From the NCBI RefSeq assembly GCF_002903145.1, contig NZ_PPDJ01000002.1, positions 62,001 through 126,000 on the forward strand: a DNA stretch of 64,000 nt, written 5' to 3'. This document shows, piece by piece, positions 34,521-42,824 of this stretch (the stretch's first letter is position 1; each line of letters begins with the position of its first letter). A model generated the notes under the pieces. That model was not told the origin of the DNA, did not search any database, and saw nothing but the letters and a program-made list of their open reading frames with translations. A program made the position numbers and the translations under genes. This DNA is from Halobacteriovorax sp. DA5. GTDB lineage: Bacteria; Bdellovibrionota; Bacteriovoracia; Bacteriovoracales; Bacteriovoracaceae.

Positions 34521-35396
34521 TTTTGATTTTTTCTTTGCCGTTTTCTTTGCCGTTTTCTTTGCAGTCTTTTTGACTACTTTCTTCGCTGCTTTTTTTGGTG
34601 CAGCTTTCTTTGCTGTTTTCTTAGCTACCTTCTTTGCTGTTTTCTTCGTAACTTTCTTGGCAACTTTTTTGGCAACTTTTTTGGCCGTCTTCTTAGCTAC
34701 TTTCTTTGCTGCTTTCTTCGCAACTTTCTTGGTAACTTTTTTGGCCGTCTTTTTAGCTACCTTCTTTGCAGTTTTCTTTGCTGTCTTCTTTGCAGTTTTC
34801 TTTGCTGTCTTCTTTGCAGTTTTCTTCGCAGTCTTTTTGGCCACTTTTTTCGCAACCTTCTTTTCTGCTTTTTTAGCTACTTTCTTTGTCGCTTTCTTTA
34901 CAACCTTCTTAGCTTCTTTCTTAGCATCTTGTGCTTTCTTTGTTAGATCATTAGCAACTTTCTTAGTCGTGCGTTTAACTTCGTTTACCGCTTCTTCAAC
35001 ATCATCTGACATCTCTTTTGCGGCCTTTGCAACTCTGTTAATTGCTTTCTTCGTCGACTTCTTAACATTTTGATATGTTTCACTATGACCAATGGCCTCT
35101 AGTTCTTTTTCAATAAGCTTGTCGTATTCTGCTAGAACTTTCATTGGGTCTTTACCCAGGCGATCTAGTTCTTGTTGAAGCTCTTCAAAGAATTTTTCAA
35201 CCTTATGCTTTTGTACGTTTACTTTGTCATAGCGAAAGCGAAAGTGAGCATAGAGTTCATCATATTTCTCACTACCTTCTTCTTGAATTCTTTCTAATAG
35301 GTGTCTACACTTCTTTACAATCTCGTCACTTGATGACGTTAGTGCATGCTTGGCCTGCTTGTTCTTCTTTTTTAAAAAATCGTCTAAACCACTCAT
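34518..35396 (-). CDS. Histone H1-like Lys/Ala-rich DNA-binding protein
   Basis: A protein of 292 residues (ATG at 35396, GGGGGAA Shine-Dalgarno). The first 140 or so residues are helical, coiled-coil-like, with mixed charge. The C-terminal 150 are almost only Lys, Ala, Thr and Val in KK-spaced units (AKKT, AKKVAKK), a very basic tail like eukaryotic histone H1 and the H1-like proteins of Chlamydia and Bordetella. Such tails bind DNA backbone and compact the nucleoid. In a biphasic predator this could condense the chromosome of the attack-phase cell, which is inference. Start and divergent operator-like repeat face the MerC-like gene. Confidence 0.88.
   Translation of the reverse strand: MSGLDDFLKKKNKQAKHALTSSSDEIVKKCRHLLERIQEEGSEKYDELYAHFRFRYDKVNVQKHKVEKFFEELQQELDRLGKDPMKVLAEYDKLIEKELEAIGHSETYQNVKKSTKKAINRVAKAAKEMSDDVEEAVNEVKRTTKKVANDLTKKAQDAKKEAKKVVKKATKKVAKKAEKKVAKKVAKKTAKKTAKKTAKKTAKKTAKKTAKKVAKKTAKKVTKKVAKKAAKKVAKKTAKKVAKKVAKKVTKKTAKKVAKKTAKKAAPKKAAKKVVKKTAKKTAKKTAKKKSK
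34520..34910. repeat. Low-complexity repeat encoding the Lys/Ala tail
   Basis: Degenerate units of 12 to 21 bases, such as TTCTTTGCCGTTTTC and close variants, repeat through the 3' half of the H1-like gene. They encode AKKT and AKKVAKK units. Such repeats may change length by slippage or recombination. Confidence 0.8.
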
Positions 35397-35440
35397 TGTT
35401 TCCCCCTGTAACAAGATTATCTTGATACACGTAAATAATA

Positions 35441-35462
35441 TTACGTTATAAAGTGTAACGTA
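35441..35462. promoter_or_regulatory. Inverted repeat TTACGTTA-N7-TAACGTA in divergent region
   Basis: TTACGTTA (35441-35448) and TAACGTA (35456-35462) are inverted with a 7-base spacer, between the H1-like start (35396) and the MerC-like start (35567). The size suits a dimeric repressor site. No consensus is matched with certainty. Confidence 0.4.
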
Positions 35463-35566
35463 TTAGAAAGTATTTTCAACACTTTAATGATGGTAATTTT
35501 TTAATATTTACTTGCTTTGAGTCACAGAATTCTCTATATATACTTATATCAATCAATTGGACGCTT

Positions 35567-36025
35567 ATGGACAACAAAATGGAAGAAGTTAAAACATCAA
35601 AATATGACGAATCAGCTGATCGCGCAGGGTTGCTCGTTTCTGTCTTATGTTGCCTACATTGCATGGCAATTCCATTATTGATTATTTTTGTACCTTCTTT
35701 GGCAACTTATTTTGAAAATCCACTTATCCATAGCCTTGCGATTTTTATTGTTGTTCCAGTTGGACTCTTTGCATTTATGAAAAATTTAAAGATTCATAAT
35801 GATAAGAGACCACTTTTTATAGGTATCCTTGGAATGGCAGCAATTCTAATTGGTCACTTCAATCAATACTTCCTAGCAGATCATGCTGGGCATATGCATA
35901 TGCACACTCACGCTCATTCAATTGGAACAATAGAAGTTGTGGCATCAATTGTTGGTGGCCTAGCTCTAATTGCGGCGCATTTACTAAATATTAAACTATG
36001 CCGCTGTCACCACTGCGAACACTAG
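35567..36025 (+). CDS. MerC-domain membrane protein
   Basis: A protein of 152 residues with about four hydrophobic helices. The first helix has CCLHCMAIPLLI, the paired cysteines of the MerC mercury-transport family. It also carries a His-rich loop (HAGHMHMHTHAHS) and a C-terminal CRCHHCEH, both able to bind metals. There is no merA, merP or merT beside it, so rather than mercury resistance it may handle another soft metal such as zinc or copper. Converges on the dus gene with a 4-base overlap. Confidence 0.78.
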   Translation: MDNKMEEVKTSKYDESADRAGLLVSVLCCLHCMAIPLLIIFVPSLATYFENPLIHSLAIFIVVPVGLFAFMKNLKIHNDKRPLFIGILGMAAILIGHFNQYFLADHAGHMHMHTHAHSIGTIEVVASIVGGLALIAAHLLNIKLCRCHHCEH

Positions 36026-37083
36026 TATCGTAGATTAGTTCTTTGGGAAATTTTTAACGAAGAGTTGTTCATATAAAGATCAATGGCATCGCTATATTCT
36101 TGCGGCGTCTCTAGCGCAAAGAGTTTCTTTGTAAAGCTATGACCGAAATTAAGCCACACATGACCAACTTTTAAAAAGAAGCGGATACGCTTAAGGGCCG
36201 CTTTCTTATCAAAGTATTTAAAGCAAGCATTAACATAGGCTTTAACAAACTCACCATAGTAGCTCGCGTGCAGGTAAGGGTCTTCACTTAGAAATTGTTT
36301 TTGAAACTCATTAAGCTCATATCCTTGTTGGGCCGCAAACTGTGTAATTAGCCAAGGTTTTGCTGTTAAAGAGCGACCTAGCATAACGGCCTGGCAACCA
36401 GTTTCATTAAGCATTTGAAAAATATCGCCGTGATCTTGAATGTCACCATTACCAATTATTGGAAGATCAATGCTCTCTTGTAAGAATTTAATTTGCTCCC
36501 AGTCTGCAACACCTTTTCTTTTTTGAGCTGCAAGCCTTGGGTGTAAGATTAGCCAGTCTGCACCTGCTTCTTTTAGGGCACTACAGAAATCGATAAGAAA
36601 GTTCTTATCATTTTGATGACCGGCCCTAAGCTTAACTGAAACAGGAACTGTTGCGTGTCTTTTAACCATCTCCACAACTTCGGCGGCATACTTTGTGTCT
36701 CCCATTAGAGAAACGCCGTAGTTATGTTTAAGGGCCTTTTTTACAGGACAGCCCATATTAATATCAATGGCCTTTGCACCCCATTGTTCAAGCTTAGGAA
36801 TGGCCTTTTCAATATATCTTTCCTCGTTGCATAGGATTTGCGGGTAGAGCCCATAGTCAAATTCACTTTTGAATGTCTCAGGTGTTTCACCAAGTACTTG
36901 ATCGGGAAGTCTTCTTGAGTTTAACATCTCAGTGGCCCACAAAGTTTTCATTTCACTCGGGAAATAAGGCCTTAGAGCTTCTCTTAGTGCAACATGGGAA
37001 AGTCCAACCATTGGCGCAAGCAGTGCCTTAAATTCAATTAAATCGTTAAATTTTTGCCAAGAAGGCGAGATAGGTTGCACCAA
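36022..37083 (-). CDS. tRNA-dihydrouridine synthase (Dus)
   Basis: A protein of 353 residues with the Dus pattern: KALLAPMVGLSHVALR, LWATEMLNSRR, the PQILCNEERY segment, INMGCPVKKALKHNYGVSLMGD (with the catalytic Cys), PVSVKLRAGH, LILHPRLAAQKRKG and IGNGDI. It reduces specific uridines in tRNA D-loops using FMN and NADPH. The start is not ATG: a TTG (37083) or GTG (37080) lies 6 to 9 bases after AAAGGA, and no ATG occurs before the conserved core. It overlaps the tatD-like gene by 46 bases. Confidence 0.9.
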   Translation of the reverse strand: MVQPISPSWQKFNDLIEFKALLAPMVGLSHVALREALRPYFPSEMKTLWATEMLNSRRLPDQVLGETPETFKSEFDYGLYPQILCNEERYIEKAIPKLEQWGAKAIDINMGCPVKKALKHNYGVSLMGDTKYAAEVVEMVKRHATVPVSVKLRAGHQNDKNFLIDFCSALKEAGADWLILHPRLAAQKRKGVADWEQIKFLQESIDLPIIGNGDIQDHGDIFQMLNETGCQAVMLGRSLTAKPWLITQFAAQQGYELNEFQKQFLSEDPYLHASYYGEFVKAYVNACFKYFDKKAALKRIRFFLKVGHVWLNFGHSFTKKLFALETPQEYSDAIDLYMNNSSLKISQRTNLRY

Positions 37084-37745
37084 ATTTGTTCCTTTAGGTC
37101 TGCTAGCTGTAGCTTTTGCCTTACGGCGAACTCTTTATAGAGTTGTGAAATTTCAAGATCGCTGCGATCATCAGTTTCAAAGAAGATATACTCTAAGTCC
37201 ACTTTATTATTCAAGATGGTCTCTTGAATTTTTGCATTTGAAGACTCATAGAAACGTGGACCTAAACTCGTATAAATCTTTCGTTCATGACAATCTTTTA
37301 AGTCCTTGATCGTGCCATTAAAGTCATGCAGAATCCAAGCTGTGTGGTCCTTATGAGTTTTATGAAGGCGAAAGATATCTGAGAGGCATCTTACATTATG
37401 GATAATTAGTGGCTTGCCTAATTCATTGGCCAACTCAATATGCCAAGTAAAGATTTTTTCTTGTTCGTTAAGGTCTGTCTCAATGGCACGGTCTAGGCCT
37501 GCTTCTCCCACCAGAAGGCAATCATCTAGACGACACAGCTTCTTTACCTCTTCAAAGCTACTTACAGCATCTGTGAGTTTCCATGGGTGGACTCCAGCAC
37601 TATAAAATTGGCCATCTCTGGGTAAGTCATTGATTTGCGGTGAGTAGGAATAAATACGAAAATCCTCAATAGAGGTCGTTTTATTCGATCCCGAATGGCC
37701 GTGAAGGTCGATAAATTTTGCACTTTCGCTTTCTTTGCTTGTCAT
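37038..37745 (-). CDS. TatD-family metal-dependent hydrolase
   Basis: A protein of 235 residues with TatD landmarks: DLHGHSG (H-x-H metal site), the GVHPWKL segment, VGEAGLDRA, a conserved His in IIHNVR, a further His in ILHDFNG, and FFETDDRSDL with the late Asp. Family members are 3'-5' DNA/RNA exonucleases or deoxyribonucleases. It is slightly short and irregular. Co-transcribed with dus downstream (46-base overlap). Confidence 0.85.
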   Translation of the reverse strand: MTSKESESAKFIDLHGHSGSNKTTSIEDFRIYSYSPQINDLPRDGQFYSAGVHPWKLTDAVSSFEEVKKLCRLDDCLLVGEAGLDRAIETDLNEQEKIFTWHIELANELGKPLIIHNVRCLSDIFRLHKTHKDHTAWILHDFNGTIKDLKDCHERKIYTSLGPRFYESSNAKIQETILNNKVDLEYIFFETDDRSDLEISQLYKEFAVRQKLQLADLKEQIWCNLSRLLGKNLTI

Positions 37746-37885
37746 ATGGCATATATTTTAATACATTACGGTTCTAATTAAAAATTTGAAAAAAGATATT
37801 GCTTATCTTTTTAAAATCAATTATTTATTTAGGAATTATTTAATATATTTATTATAAGCGTTACAAATTGATGTAGGAGTACTTA

Positions 37886-38134
37886 ATGTTAACAATTAGA
37901 TTACAACGCGGTGGTAGAACTCACATGCCTATTTACACAATCGTTGCAGCTGACTCAAGAAATGCAAGAGACGGAAAATTCAGCGAAAAATTAGGTCAAT
38001 ATAACCCACAACTTAAAGAAAATAACCTTATCGACATTAAAGCTGAGAGAATCTCTGAGCTAATCGGTAAAGGTGCTACAATTTCTGATACTGTAAGAAC
38101 ACTTCTAAAGAAGAACAAAGTTACTCTTAACTAG
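37886..38134 (+). CDS. rpsP: 30S ribosomal protein S16
   Basis: A protein of 82 residues, matching S16 in length and sequence (MLTIRLQRGGRTHMPIYTIV, RDGKFSEKLGQYNP, I..ERI..LIGKGA..SDTVR.LL). A structural protein of the small subunit. It begins the small unit rpsP-khpA, as in many bacteria, but rimM, trmD and rplS do not follow. The Shine-Dalgarno GTAGGAG precedes the ATG. Confidence 0.97.
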   Translation: MLTIRLQRGGRTHMPIYTIVAADSRNARDGKFSEKLGQYNPQLKENNLIDIKAERISELIGKGATISDTVRTLLKKNKVTLN

Positions 38135-38193
38135 TAATTTTTTGTTTTTCATTTAAAAAAGCATAAACGGCATTTTTGTAGAAGGAGTTCATG

Positions 38194-38433
38194 ATGAGTG
38201 AGTTAAAAGACTTAATCGATACAGTTAGTCGCGCATTAGTTGATATGCCAGAGCAAGTAGAAGTAAACGAGATTGTTGGAGAACAAACAACAGTTATCGA
38301 ACTTAAGGTTGATAAAACTGACCTTGGTAAAGTTATTGGGAAGCAAGGGAAAACAGCTCGCGCACTAAGAACTATTCTTAATGCTGCTTCAACAAAGTTG
38401 AAAAAAAGATCTGTTTTAGAAATTATAGAATAA
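38194..38433 (+). CDS. khpA: KH-domain RNA-binding protein KhpA
   Basis: A protein of about 79 residues, a single KH domain with the GKVIGKQGKTARALRT loop (G-x-x-G). GAAGGAG ends 6 bases before the ATG at 38194; an ATG one codon earlier is too close. In Gram-positive bacteria KhpA with KhpB binds many RNAs and affects cell length. Conserved next to rpsP. A terminator follows. Confidence 0.9.
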   Translation: MSELKDLIDTVSRALVDMPEQVEVNEIVGEQTTVIELKVDKTDLGKVIGKQGKTARALRTILNAASTKLKKRSVLEIIE

Positions 38434-38468
38434 TTTACTTGAATCAATAAATATTGTGTTTTAAAAAG

Positions 38469-38495
38469 ACCTATCGAAAGATAGGTTTTTTTATT
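38469..38495 (+). terminator. Intrinsic terminator of rpsP-khpA
   Basis: ACCTATC (38469-38475), GAAA loop, GATAGGT (38480-38486), then TTTTTTATTTTT. Confidence 0.9.
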
Positions 38496-38527
38496 TTTAT
38501 TTTGTTTATACAAAAGCGAGCACATAT

Positions 38528-38914
38528 ATGATTGAAACAATGACGATGTCACAAAATCCAGAAATAAAACGTATTTTACTAGTAGATGACCAAGTTGAGA
38601 TACTAGAGCTATTACAAGATGCTCTTCGTATGGAAGGTTATGAAGTCGATGCATGTGCTGATGCTAGTGCGGCCCTAAGTGCATTAGGTGAGCATACATA
38701 TTCACATGTTATTTCCGATTATCAAATGCCTGAAGTTAATGGAATGGAATTGGCCACTAGAGCACAGGGTGTTCTTAAGGAGAAGATGCCTCCATTTATT
38801 CTTGCGACAGGGGATTGTTCAATTAATTCTGATACGATTAAGGGCAAAGGTGTTAGTAGTATTCTACCAAAACCATTTACCCTTAAGCAGGTAATAACTG
38901 TTCTACAGAACTAG
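38528..38914 (+). CDS. Single-domain response regulator (CheY-like receiver)
   Basis: A protein of 128 residues, a receiver domain alone. Acidic pocket ILLVDDQ, phospho-acceptor Asp in ISDYQMPEVNGMEL, the Thr in ILATGD and the Lys in LPKPFTL are all present, so it should be phosphorylatable. No output domain. A cognate kinase is not in the window. Two further ATGs (38540, 38546) are possible starts. It converges on tatA. Confidence 0.93.
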   Translation: MIETMTMSQNPEIKRILLVDDQVEILELLQDALRMEGYEVDACADASAALSALGEHTYSHVISDYQMPEVNGMELATRAQGVLKEKMPPFILATGDCSINSDTIKGKGVSSILPKPFTLKQVITVLQN

Positions 38915-38917
38915 AAA

Positions 38918-39124
38918 CTAGCTATTCTTATTTTCGTTATTTGATTGGTCTTCGATTTTACTAGCAGTATTAGTGTTATTCTGCTCATCTTCCTCTTTAA
39001 GCCCATGTTTAAAGCCTGTGATGGCCTTCCCAAGTGACTTTCCAAGTTCTGGAAGTTTCTTACCTCCAAACAGTAGAACAATAATAGCTAGGATAATTAA
39101 ACTTTCAGTAATTCCAAGGCTCAT
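38918..39124 (-). CDS. tatA: Sec-independent translocase subunit TatA
   Basis: A protein of 68 residues: one N-terminal helix (ESLIILAIIVLLFGGKKLPELG), the FGGKKLPELGKSLG hinge and amphipathic helix, then a polar, acidic tail. The family forms the pore of the twin-arginine export system for folded proteins. GAGGAAAA Shine-Dalgarno. No TatC is nearby. It could be TatB-like, but the GGKKLPELG hinge fits TatA/E. Confidence 0.92.
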   Translation of the reverse strand: MSLGITESLIILAIIVLLFGGKKLPELGKSLGKAITGFKHGLKEEDEQNNTNTASKIEDQSNNENKNS

Positions 39125-39146
39125 ATTTTCCTCATTTTACGCTAAA

Positions 39147-39722
39147 TTAATAAATTTTAGATAAGTCCATTGTATACTTACCTGGAGCATATTCGCTAAA
39201 TCTTTTTGCACGAATATCCTTATAAATCTTCTTATTGTTGGAATTTGAAGCATATGGATAGATGCAAATTCCACCTCTTGGCGTAAATTCACCAATAACT
39301 TCAACGTATTTTGGGTTCATTAGCTTAGCTAAATCGTCACAAATTTTTTGCACACAATCCTCGTGGAAGTCACCATGGTTTCTAAAGCTAAATAGGTATA
39401 GCTTTAATGACTTCGATTCAACCATCTTCTTATCTGCGATATAGTTAATATAAATACGAGCAAAGTCTGGCTGTCCTGTTTTTGGGCATAGAGAAGTGAA
39501 CTCTGTACAAACAAATGTTGTCCATGCATCACTTCCTGGATTTTTATTGTCAAAGGCCTCAAGAACTTCTGGAGCATATGTATCAGGGTATTCAGTATTT
39601 GCTGAACCAAGTGCAAATGCGTCTAGCTCTTTAACATTTCTTCCTTTCGGAGATTGTTTAGGTTTTGATTTCGATTTTGATTTTGTTTCAGTTTTCTTAA
39701 TAGATTTTTTCGATGCTGACAT
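39147..39722 (-). CDS. queF: 7-cyano-7-deazaguanine reductase (QueF)
   Basis: A protein of 191 residues. The enzyme domain has the QueF signatures EFTSLCPKTGQPDFARI (with the catalytic Cys and the substrate region) and ESKSLKLYLFSFRNHGDFHED (NADPH-binding ESKS-K, then the His-Glu). It reduces preQ0 to preQ1. The first 30 or so residues are a Lys/Ser-rich extension (MSASKKSIKK.ETKSK) absent from most unimodular QueF (about 165 residues). Shine-Dalgarno GAGAG is weak. Confidence 0.93.
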   Translation of the reverse strand: MSASKKSIKKTETKSKSKSKPKQSPKGRNVKELDAFALGSANTEYPDTYAPEVLEAFDNKNPGSDAWTTFVCTEFTSLCPKTGQPDFARIYINYIADKKMVESKSLKLYLFSFRNHGDFHEDCVQKICDDLAKLMNPKYVEVIGEFTPRGGICIYPYASNSNNKKIYKDIRAKRFSEYAPGKYTMDLSKIY

Positions 39723-39786
39723 TTATCGACTCTCTTGAATTATTTTGATAGGTTATATTTACTTAATTTAACACTATCAAGGAACA

Positions 39787-42219
39787 ATGGCAATGCGTCA
39801 TGATCATTTAACATTTCCAGTTGGTAAAAAAGGTGAGCACAAGGTCACTAAAGTTGTTCTTGTTCAGCTTGGCTCTCCTAAGTCTCCATCAACTTCAGAT
39901 GTACGTAAATATTTAAAAGATTTCTTGGCCGATCCACGTGTTGTGGACATTGATCCAAGACTTTGGAAAATCATTTTAAATCTCTTTGTTCTACCATTTA
40001 GGCCAAAGAGGTCAGCAGCACTATATAAAAGAATTTGGGAAGGAAGTGAATTTCCTCTCACAAGAATTACACGCGAATTCACTCATCGAGTAAATGAGCT
40101 TACTCCTGAACATATTGAAGTTGAGCACGCTTTCTTGCTTTGTGAGCCTAAGGTTGCAGACGTCTATGCTAAGTGGGAAGCGGAACTTGATGAAAGAAGA
40201 GATCCTGCTCAGAAGCTTATTGTGATTCCAATGTTTCCACAATATTCAGAATCAACGATTGCTAGTGGAATTGATTTCTTTGGAAAACTTTTAGAAACAA
40301 AAGTTAGAATTCCAAACTTTGAAGTCATCACAAATTTTCATCGCCTGCACGCTTTTATTGATAACTCAATTGCCAAGATTAATGAGAAGTTGGCAAATGA
40401 AAGTATTGATGAATTAGTTATCTCTTTTCATGGGATTCCAAAGAGGAGAGTGATCTATAAGAAAGATCCTTATTATCAACACTGTTTTGAAACTTTCGAG
40501 TTGATCAAGCAAGGGGTTGTAGGGATTGAAGCAGATAAAATTCATATGACTTACCAATCTCGCTTTGGAAGTGAAGAGTGGCTTACTCCTTATACAGATG
40601 AGTATACGGCCAATCTTGCAAAAGCAGGGGCAAAGAATATCGCTGTTTATTGTCCGGCATTCGTTGCAGATTGTTTAGAAACGATTGACGAAATTGGAAC
40701 TGAGTTACAAGAAGAAGTTGAAGAATATGGGACTCACATTCACGCAATTGAGTGTTTAAATGATGATGAAAATTGGGCAAAAGGTTTTGCTAATTACGTT
40801 GAAACACTTTGTGAGAATCCAAAAGATGTTGAAAAAATAGAGTACCAATTAGAAGAGGAAAAATACATGGAAATGCCAAAGCAAACAATGGAATCTGAAC
40901 CATTAAGTGATAATGCTAAGAAGTCGCTTAAGATCGTCTTTTTAACACTATTCTTAGACCTTGTGGGATTTTCAATTATCTTCCCTCTATTTCCAGCACT
41001 TGCAAAATATTACTTAACAGTTGATGCAGATAACGTTTTCTTAAAAGCAATTTTTGGTTCAATTGATACGTTAACTCAAGCAGGGGGAGCAAGTAACTTC
41101 TCGGCCATCGTTCTTTTTGGTGGTGCGCTTGGAGCACTCTATTCACTTCTACAATTTGTTGCCGCACCTATCTGGGGAACAATTTCAGATCGAATTGGAA
41201 GAAAGCCTGTTCTTTTAGTTTCAGTCTTTGGACTGTTTATTAGTTATGTCCTGTGGGCCGTTGCTGGTAATTTTACAATCCTAATTATTGCAAGATTCAT
41301 TGGTGGGATCATGGGTGGAAATATCTCAACAGCAACTGCTGTTGTGGCCGATGTGACAACTAATAAGAACCGCTCTAAAGGAATGGCAACAATCGGTATT
41401 GCCTTTGCCCTAGGTTTTATTATTGGGCCAGCAATGGGTGGAATTCTTTCTCTATTTGATCTAACAAAGTTTTATCCAGTTCTTGCTGACTATGGTGTAA
41501 ATCCTTTTTCAATGGCCGCAATTGTCGCTGGTGTTCTTTCGTTATTTAACTTAATTAATTTATTTAATAAGTTTGATGAAACACTTCCTGAAGCGAAGCG
41601 CGGAAAACATGAAAGTGAAAGAAGTGCTAACCCAATTACTCTTTTTAAGCCTCTTCCGTACAAAGGTGTTAACCTTACAAACTTTGGTTACTTCTTATTC
41701 TTACTAGCATTTAGTGGGATGGAGTTTACATTAACTTTCCTTGCAGCAGAAAGACTAAGTTACTCATCAATGGATAATGCTTATATGTTTATCTTTATTG
41801 GTTTAATCTTAGCTCTTGTTCAAGGTGGTTATGTTCGCCGTAAGGCACATACTGTAGGTGAGAAGCGTATGGCACTTCAAGGCCTTGTGACAATTATCCC
41901 GGGTCTTATTCTTATTGGATTTGCACAATCTTCTTGGTTAGTTTACGCAGGTTTATTTTTCTTAGCAGTGGGGTCATCTTTAGTTATCCCTTGTCTAACT
42001 TCGCTTGTTTCAATGTATTCTCCGGCACAGAGTCAGGGACATGTTATTGGTGTTTTTAGATCGCTTGGAGCATTAGCAAGAGTGATTGGGCCAATTGTTG
42101 CCTCTCTTGTTTACTGGCGCTATAGTTCGGCAGCACCTTACTATCTTGGAAGTATCTTTTTGATTATTCCAATTCTTATGATTGCAAGACTTCCAAGTCC
42201 ACAAGAAACAAACGAATAG
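39787..42219 (+). CDS. hemH: Ferrochelatase fused in frame to an MFS transporter
   Basis: One frame of 810 residues. Residues 20-345 are ferrochelatase: LVQLGSPKSPSTSDVRKYL, SFHGIPKRR with the catalytic His (about 215), TYQSRFGSEEWLTPYT and FVADCLETIDEI with the conserved Glu. Residues 378-810 are a 12-helix MFS transporter: the GTISDRIGRKPVLL loop, a second-half repeat and an ending like TetA-type drug exporters. The linker is Glu/Lys-rich. An internal ATG at 40867 (residue 361) follows AGAGGAAA with about 8 bases of spacing, so the transporter may also be made on its own. A haem-linked fusion could pass haem or porphyrin out of the cell. Bacterioferritin and its ferredoxin lie just past the terminator. 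Confidence 0.93.
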   Translation: MAMRHDHLTFPVGKKGEHKVTKVVLVQLGSPKSPSTSDVRKYLKDFLADPRVVDIDPRLWKIILNLFVLPFRPKRSAALYKRIWEGSEFPLTRITREFTHRVNELTPEHIEVEHAFLLCEPKVADVYAKWEAELDERRDPAQKLIVIPMFPQYSESTIASGIDFFGKLLETKVRIPNFEVITNFHRLHAFIDNSIAKINEKLANESIDELVISFHGIPKRRVIYKKDPYYQHCFETFELIKQGVVGIEADKIHMTYQSRFGSEEWLTPYTDEYTANLAKAGAKNIAVYCPAFVADCLETIDEIGTELQEEVEEYGTHIHAIECLNDDENWAKGFANYVETLCENPKDVEKIEYQLEEEKYMEMPKQTMESEPLSDNAKKSLKIVFLTLFLDLVGFSIIFPLFPALAKYYLTVDADNVFLKAIFGSIDTLTQAGGASNFSAIVLFGGALGALYSLLQFVAAPIWGTISDRIGRKPVLLVSVFGLFISYVLWAVAGNFTILIIARFIGGIMGGNISTATAVVADVTTNKNRSKGMATIGIAFALGFIIGPAMGGILSLFDLTKFYPVLADYGVNPFSMAAIVAGVLSLFNLINLFNKFDETLPEAKRGKHESERSANPITLFKPLPYKGVNLTNFGYFLFLLAFSGMEFTLTFLAAERLSYSSMDNAYMFIFIGLILALVQGGYVRRKAHTVGEKRMALQGLVTIIPGLILIGFAQSSWLVYAGLFFLAVGSSLVIPCLTSLVSMYSPAQSQGHVIGVFRSLGALARVIGPIVASLVYWRYSSAAPYYLGSIFLIIPILMIARLPSPQETNE

Positions 42220-42238
42220 TCTGCCATACAGATAAAAG

Positions 42239-42263
42239 AAAAGCCTCGCTTTGCGAGGCTTTT
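42239..42263. terminator. Bidirectional terminator, GCCTCGC type
   Basis: AAAAGCCTCGC (42239-42249), TTT loop, GCGAGGCTTTT (42253-42263), 11-bp perfect stem between convergent genes. Nearly the same as the hairpin at 23571. Confidence 0.93.
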
Positions 42264-42274
42264 ATCATTTTGGA

Positions 42275-42757
42275 CTAGTGTCCCGTTTTCATTTCAATTT
42301 GCGATTGCATGTAATTTTCGATACCAACTTTTTCAATTAAAGATAGTTGAGTCTCTAACCAATCCACGTGCTCTTCTTCAGAGTCAAGAATCTTTGAAAG
42401 AAGATCGCGAGAAACATAATCTTGCTTCTTTTCACAAAGTTCAATTGCTTCTTTAAGTAATGGTACAGTTTCAGCTTCTGTTTCAAGATCAGCTTCGATG
42501 ATCTCTTTTACATTTTGACCGATTCTAATTCTTTCAAGCTTTTGAAGATTAGGAAGTCCCTCTAAGAATAGAATTCTCTTAATTACTTCATCAGCATATT
42601 TCATCTCATCGATACTTGCTTTGTATTCAAGATGGCCAATCTTATCGAGTCCCCAGTCTTCAAGCATTCTTGCATGAAGAAAATACTGATTAATGGCCGT
42701 TAATTCTTTTGTAAGAACATTATTTAATGCTTTGATTACGTCTTGATCACCTTTCAT
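42275..42757 (-). CDS. bfr: Bacterioferritin
   Basis: A protein of 160 residues with the Bfr pattern: NNVLTKELTAINQYFLHARM, the EYKASIDEMKYADEVIKRILFLEGLPN helix, whose Met corresponds to the haem-ligand Met52 of E. coli Bfr, and SEEEHVDWLE. Iron-binding Glu and His residues of the dinuclear site are present. A 24-subunit cage stores iron in the cytoplasm. Its ferredoxin partner Bfd is encoded just upstream on the same strand (67 bases). Confidence 0.95.
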   Translation of the reverse strand: MKGDQDVIKALNNVLTKELTAINQYFLHARMLEDWGLDKIGHLEYKASIDEMKYADEVIKRILFLEGLPNLQKLERIRIGQNVKEIIEADLETEAETVPLLKEAIELCEKKQDYVSRDLLSKILDSEEEHVDWLETQLSLIEKVGIENYMQSQIEMKTGH

Positions 42758-42824
42758 GATTAATCCCTTTCATTAATTTACTATGGATTAATGCTATAGA
42801 AGATTGGGATGTGTTTCAAGGATT

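Noticed and set aside
34570..35073. Open frame of 167 codons on the + strand, rich in Ala, Phe, Val and Thr
   Set aside because: It is the antisense of the Lys/Ala-rich tail of the H1-like gene; AAG/GCA-type repeats create such frames. No Shine-Dalgarno and no sensible protein.
40840..40870. A frame break between ferrochelatase and the MFS transporter
   Set aside because: I read this stretch codon by codon and it is continuous with no stop; a sequencing error cannot be excluded from sequence alone, so it is kept as a fusion with that caveat.
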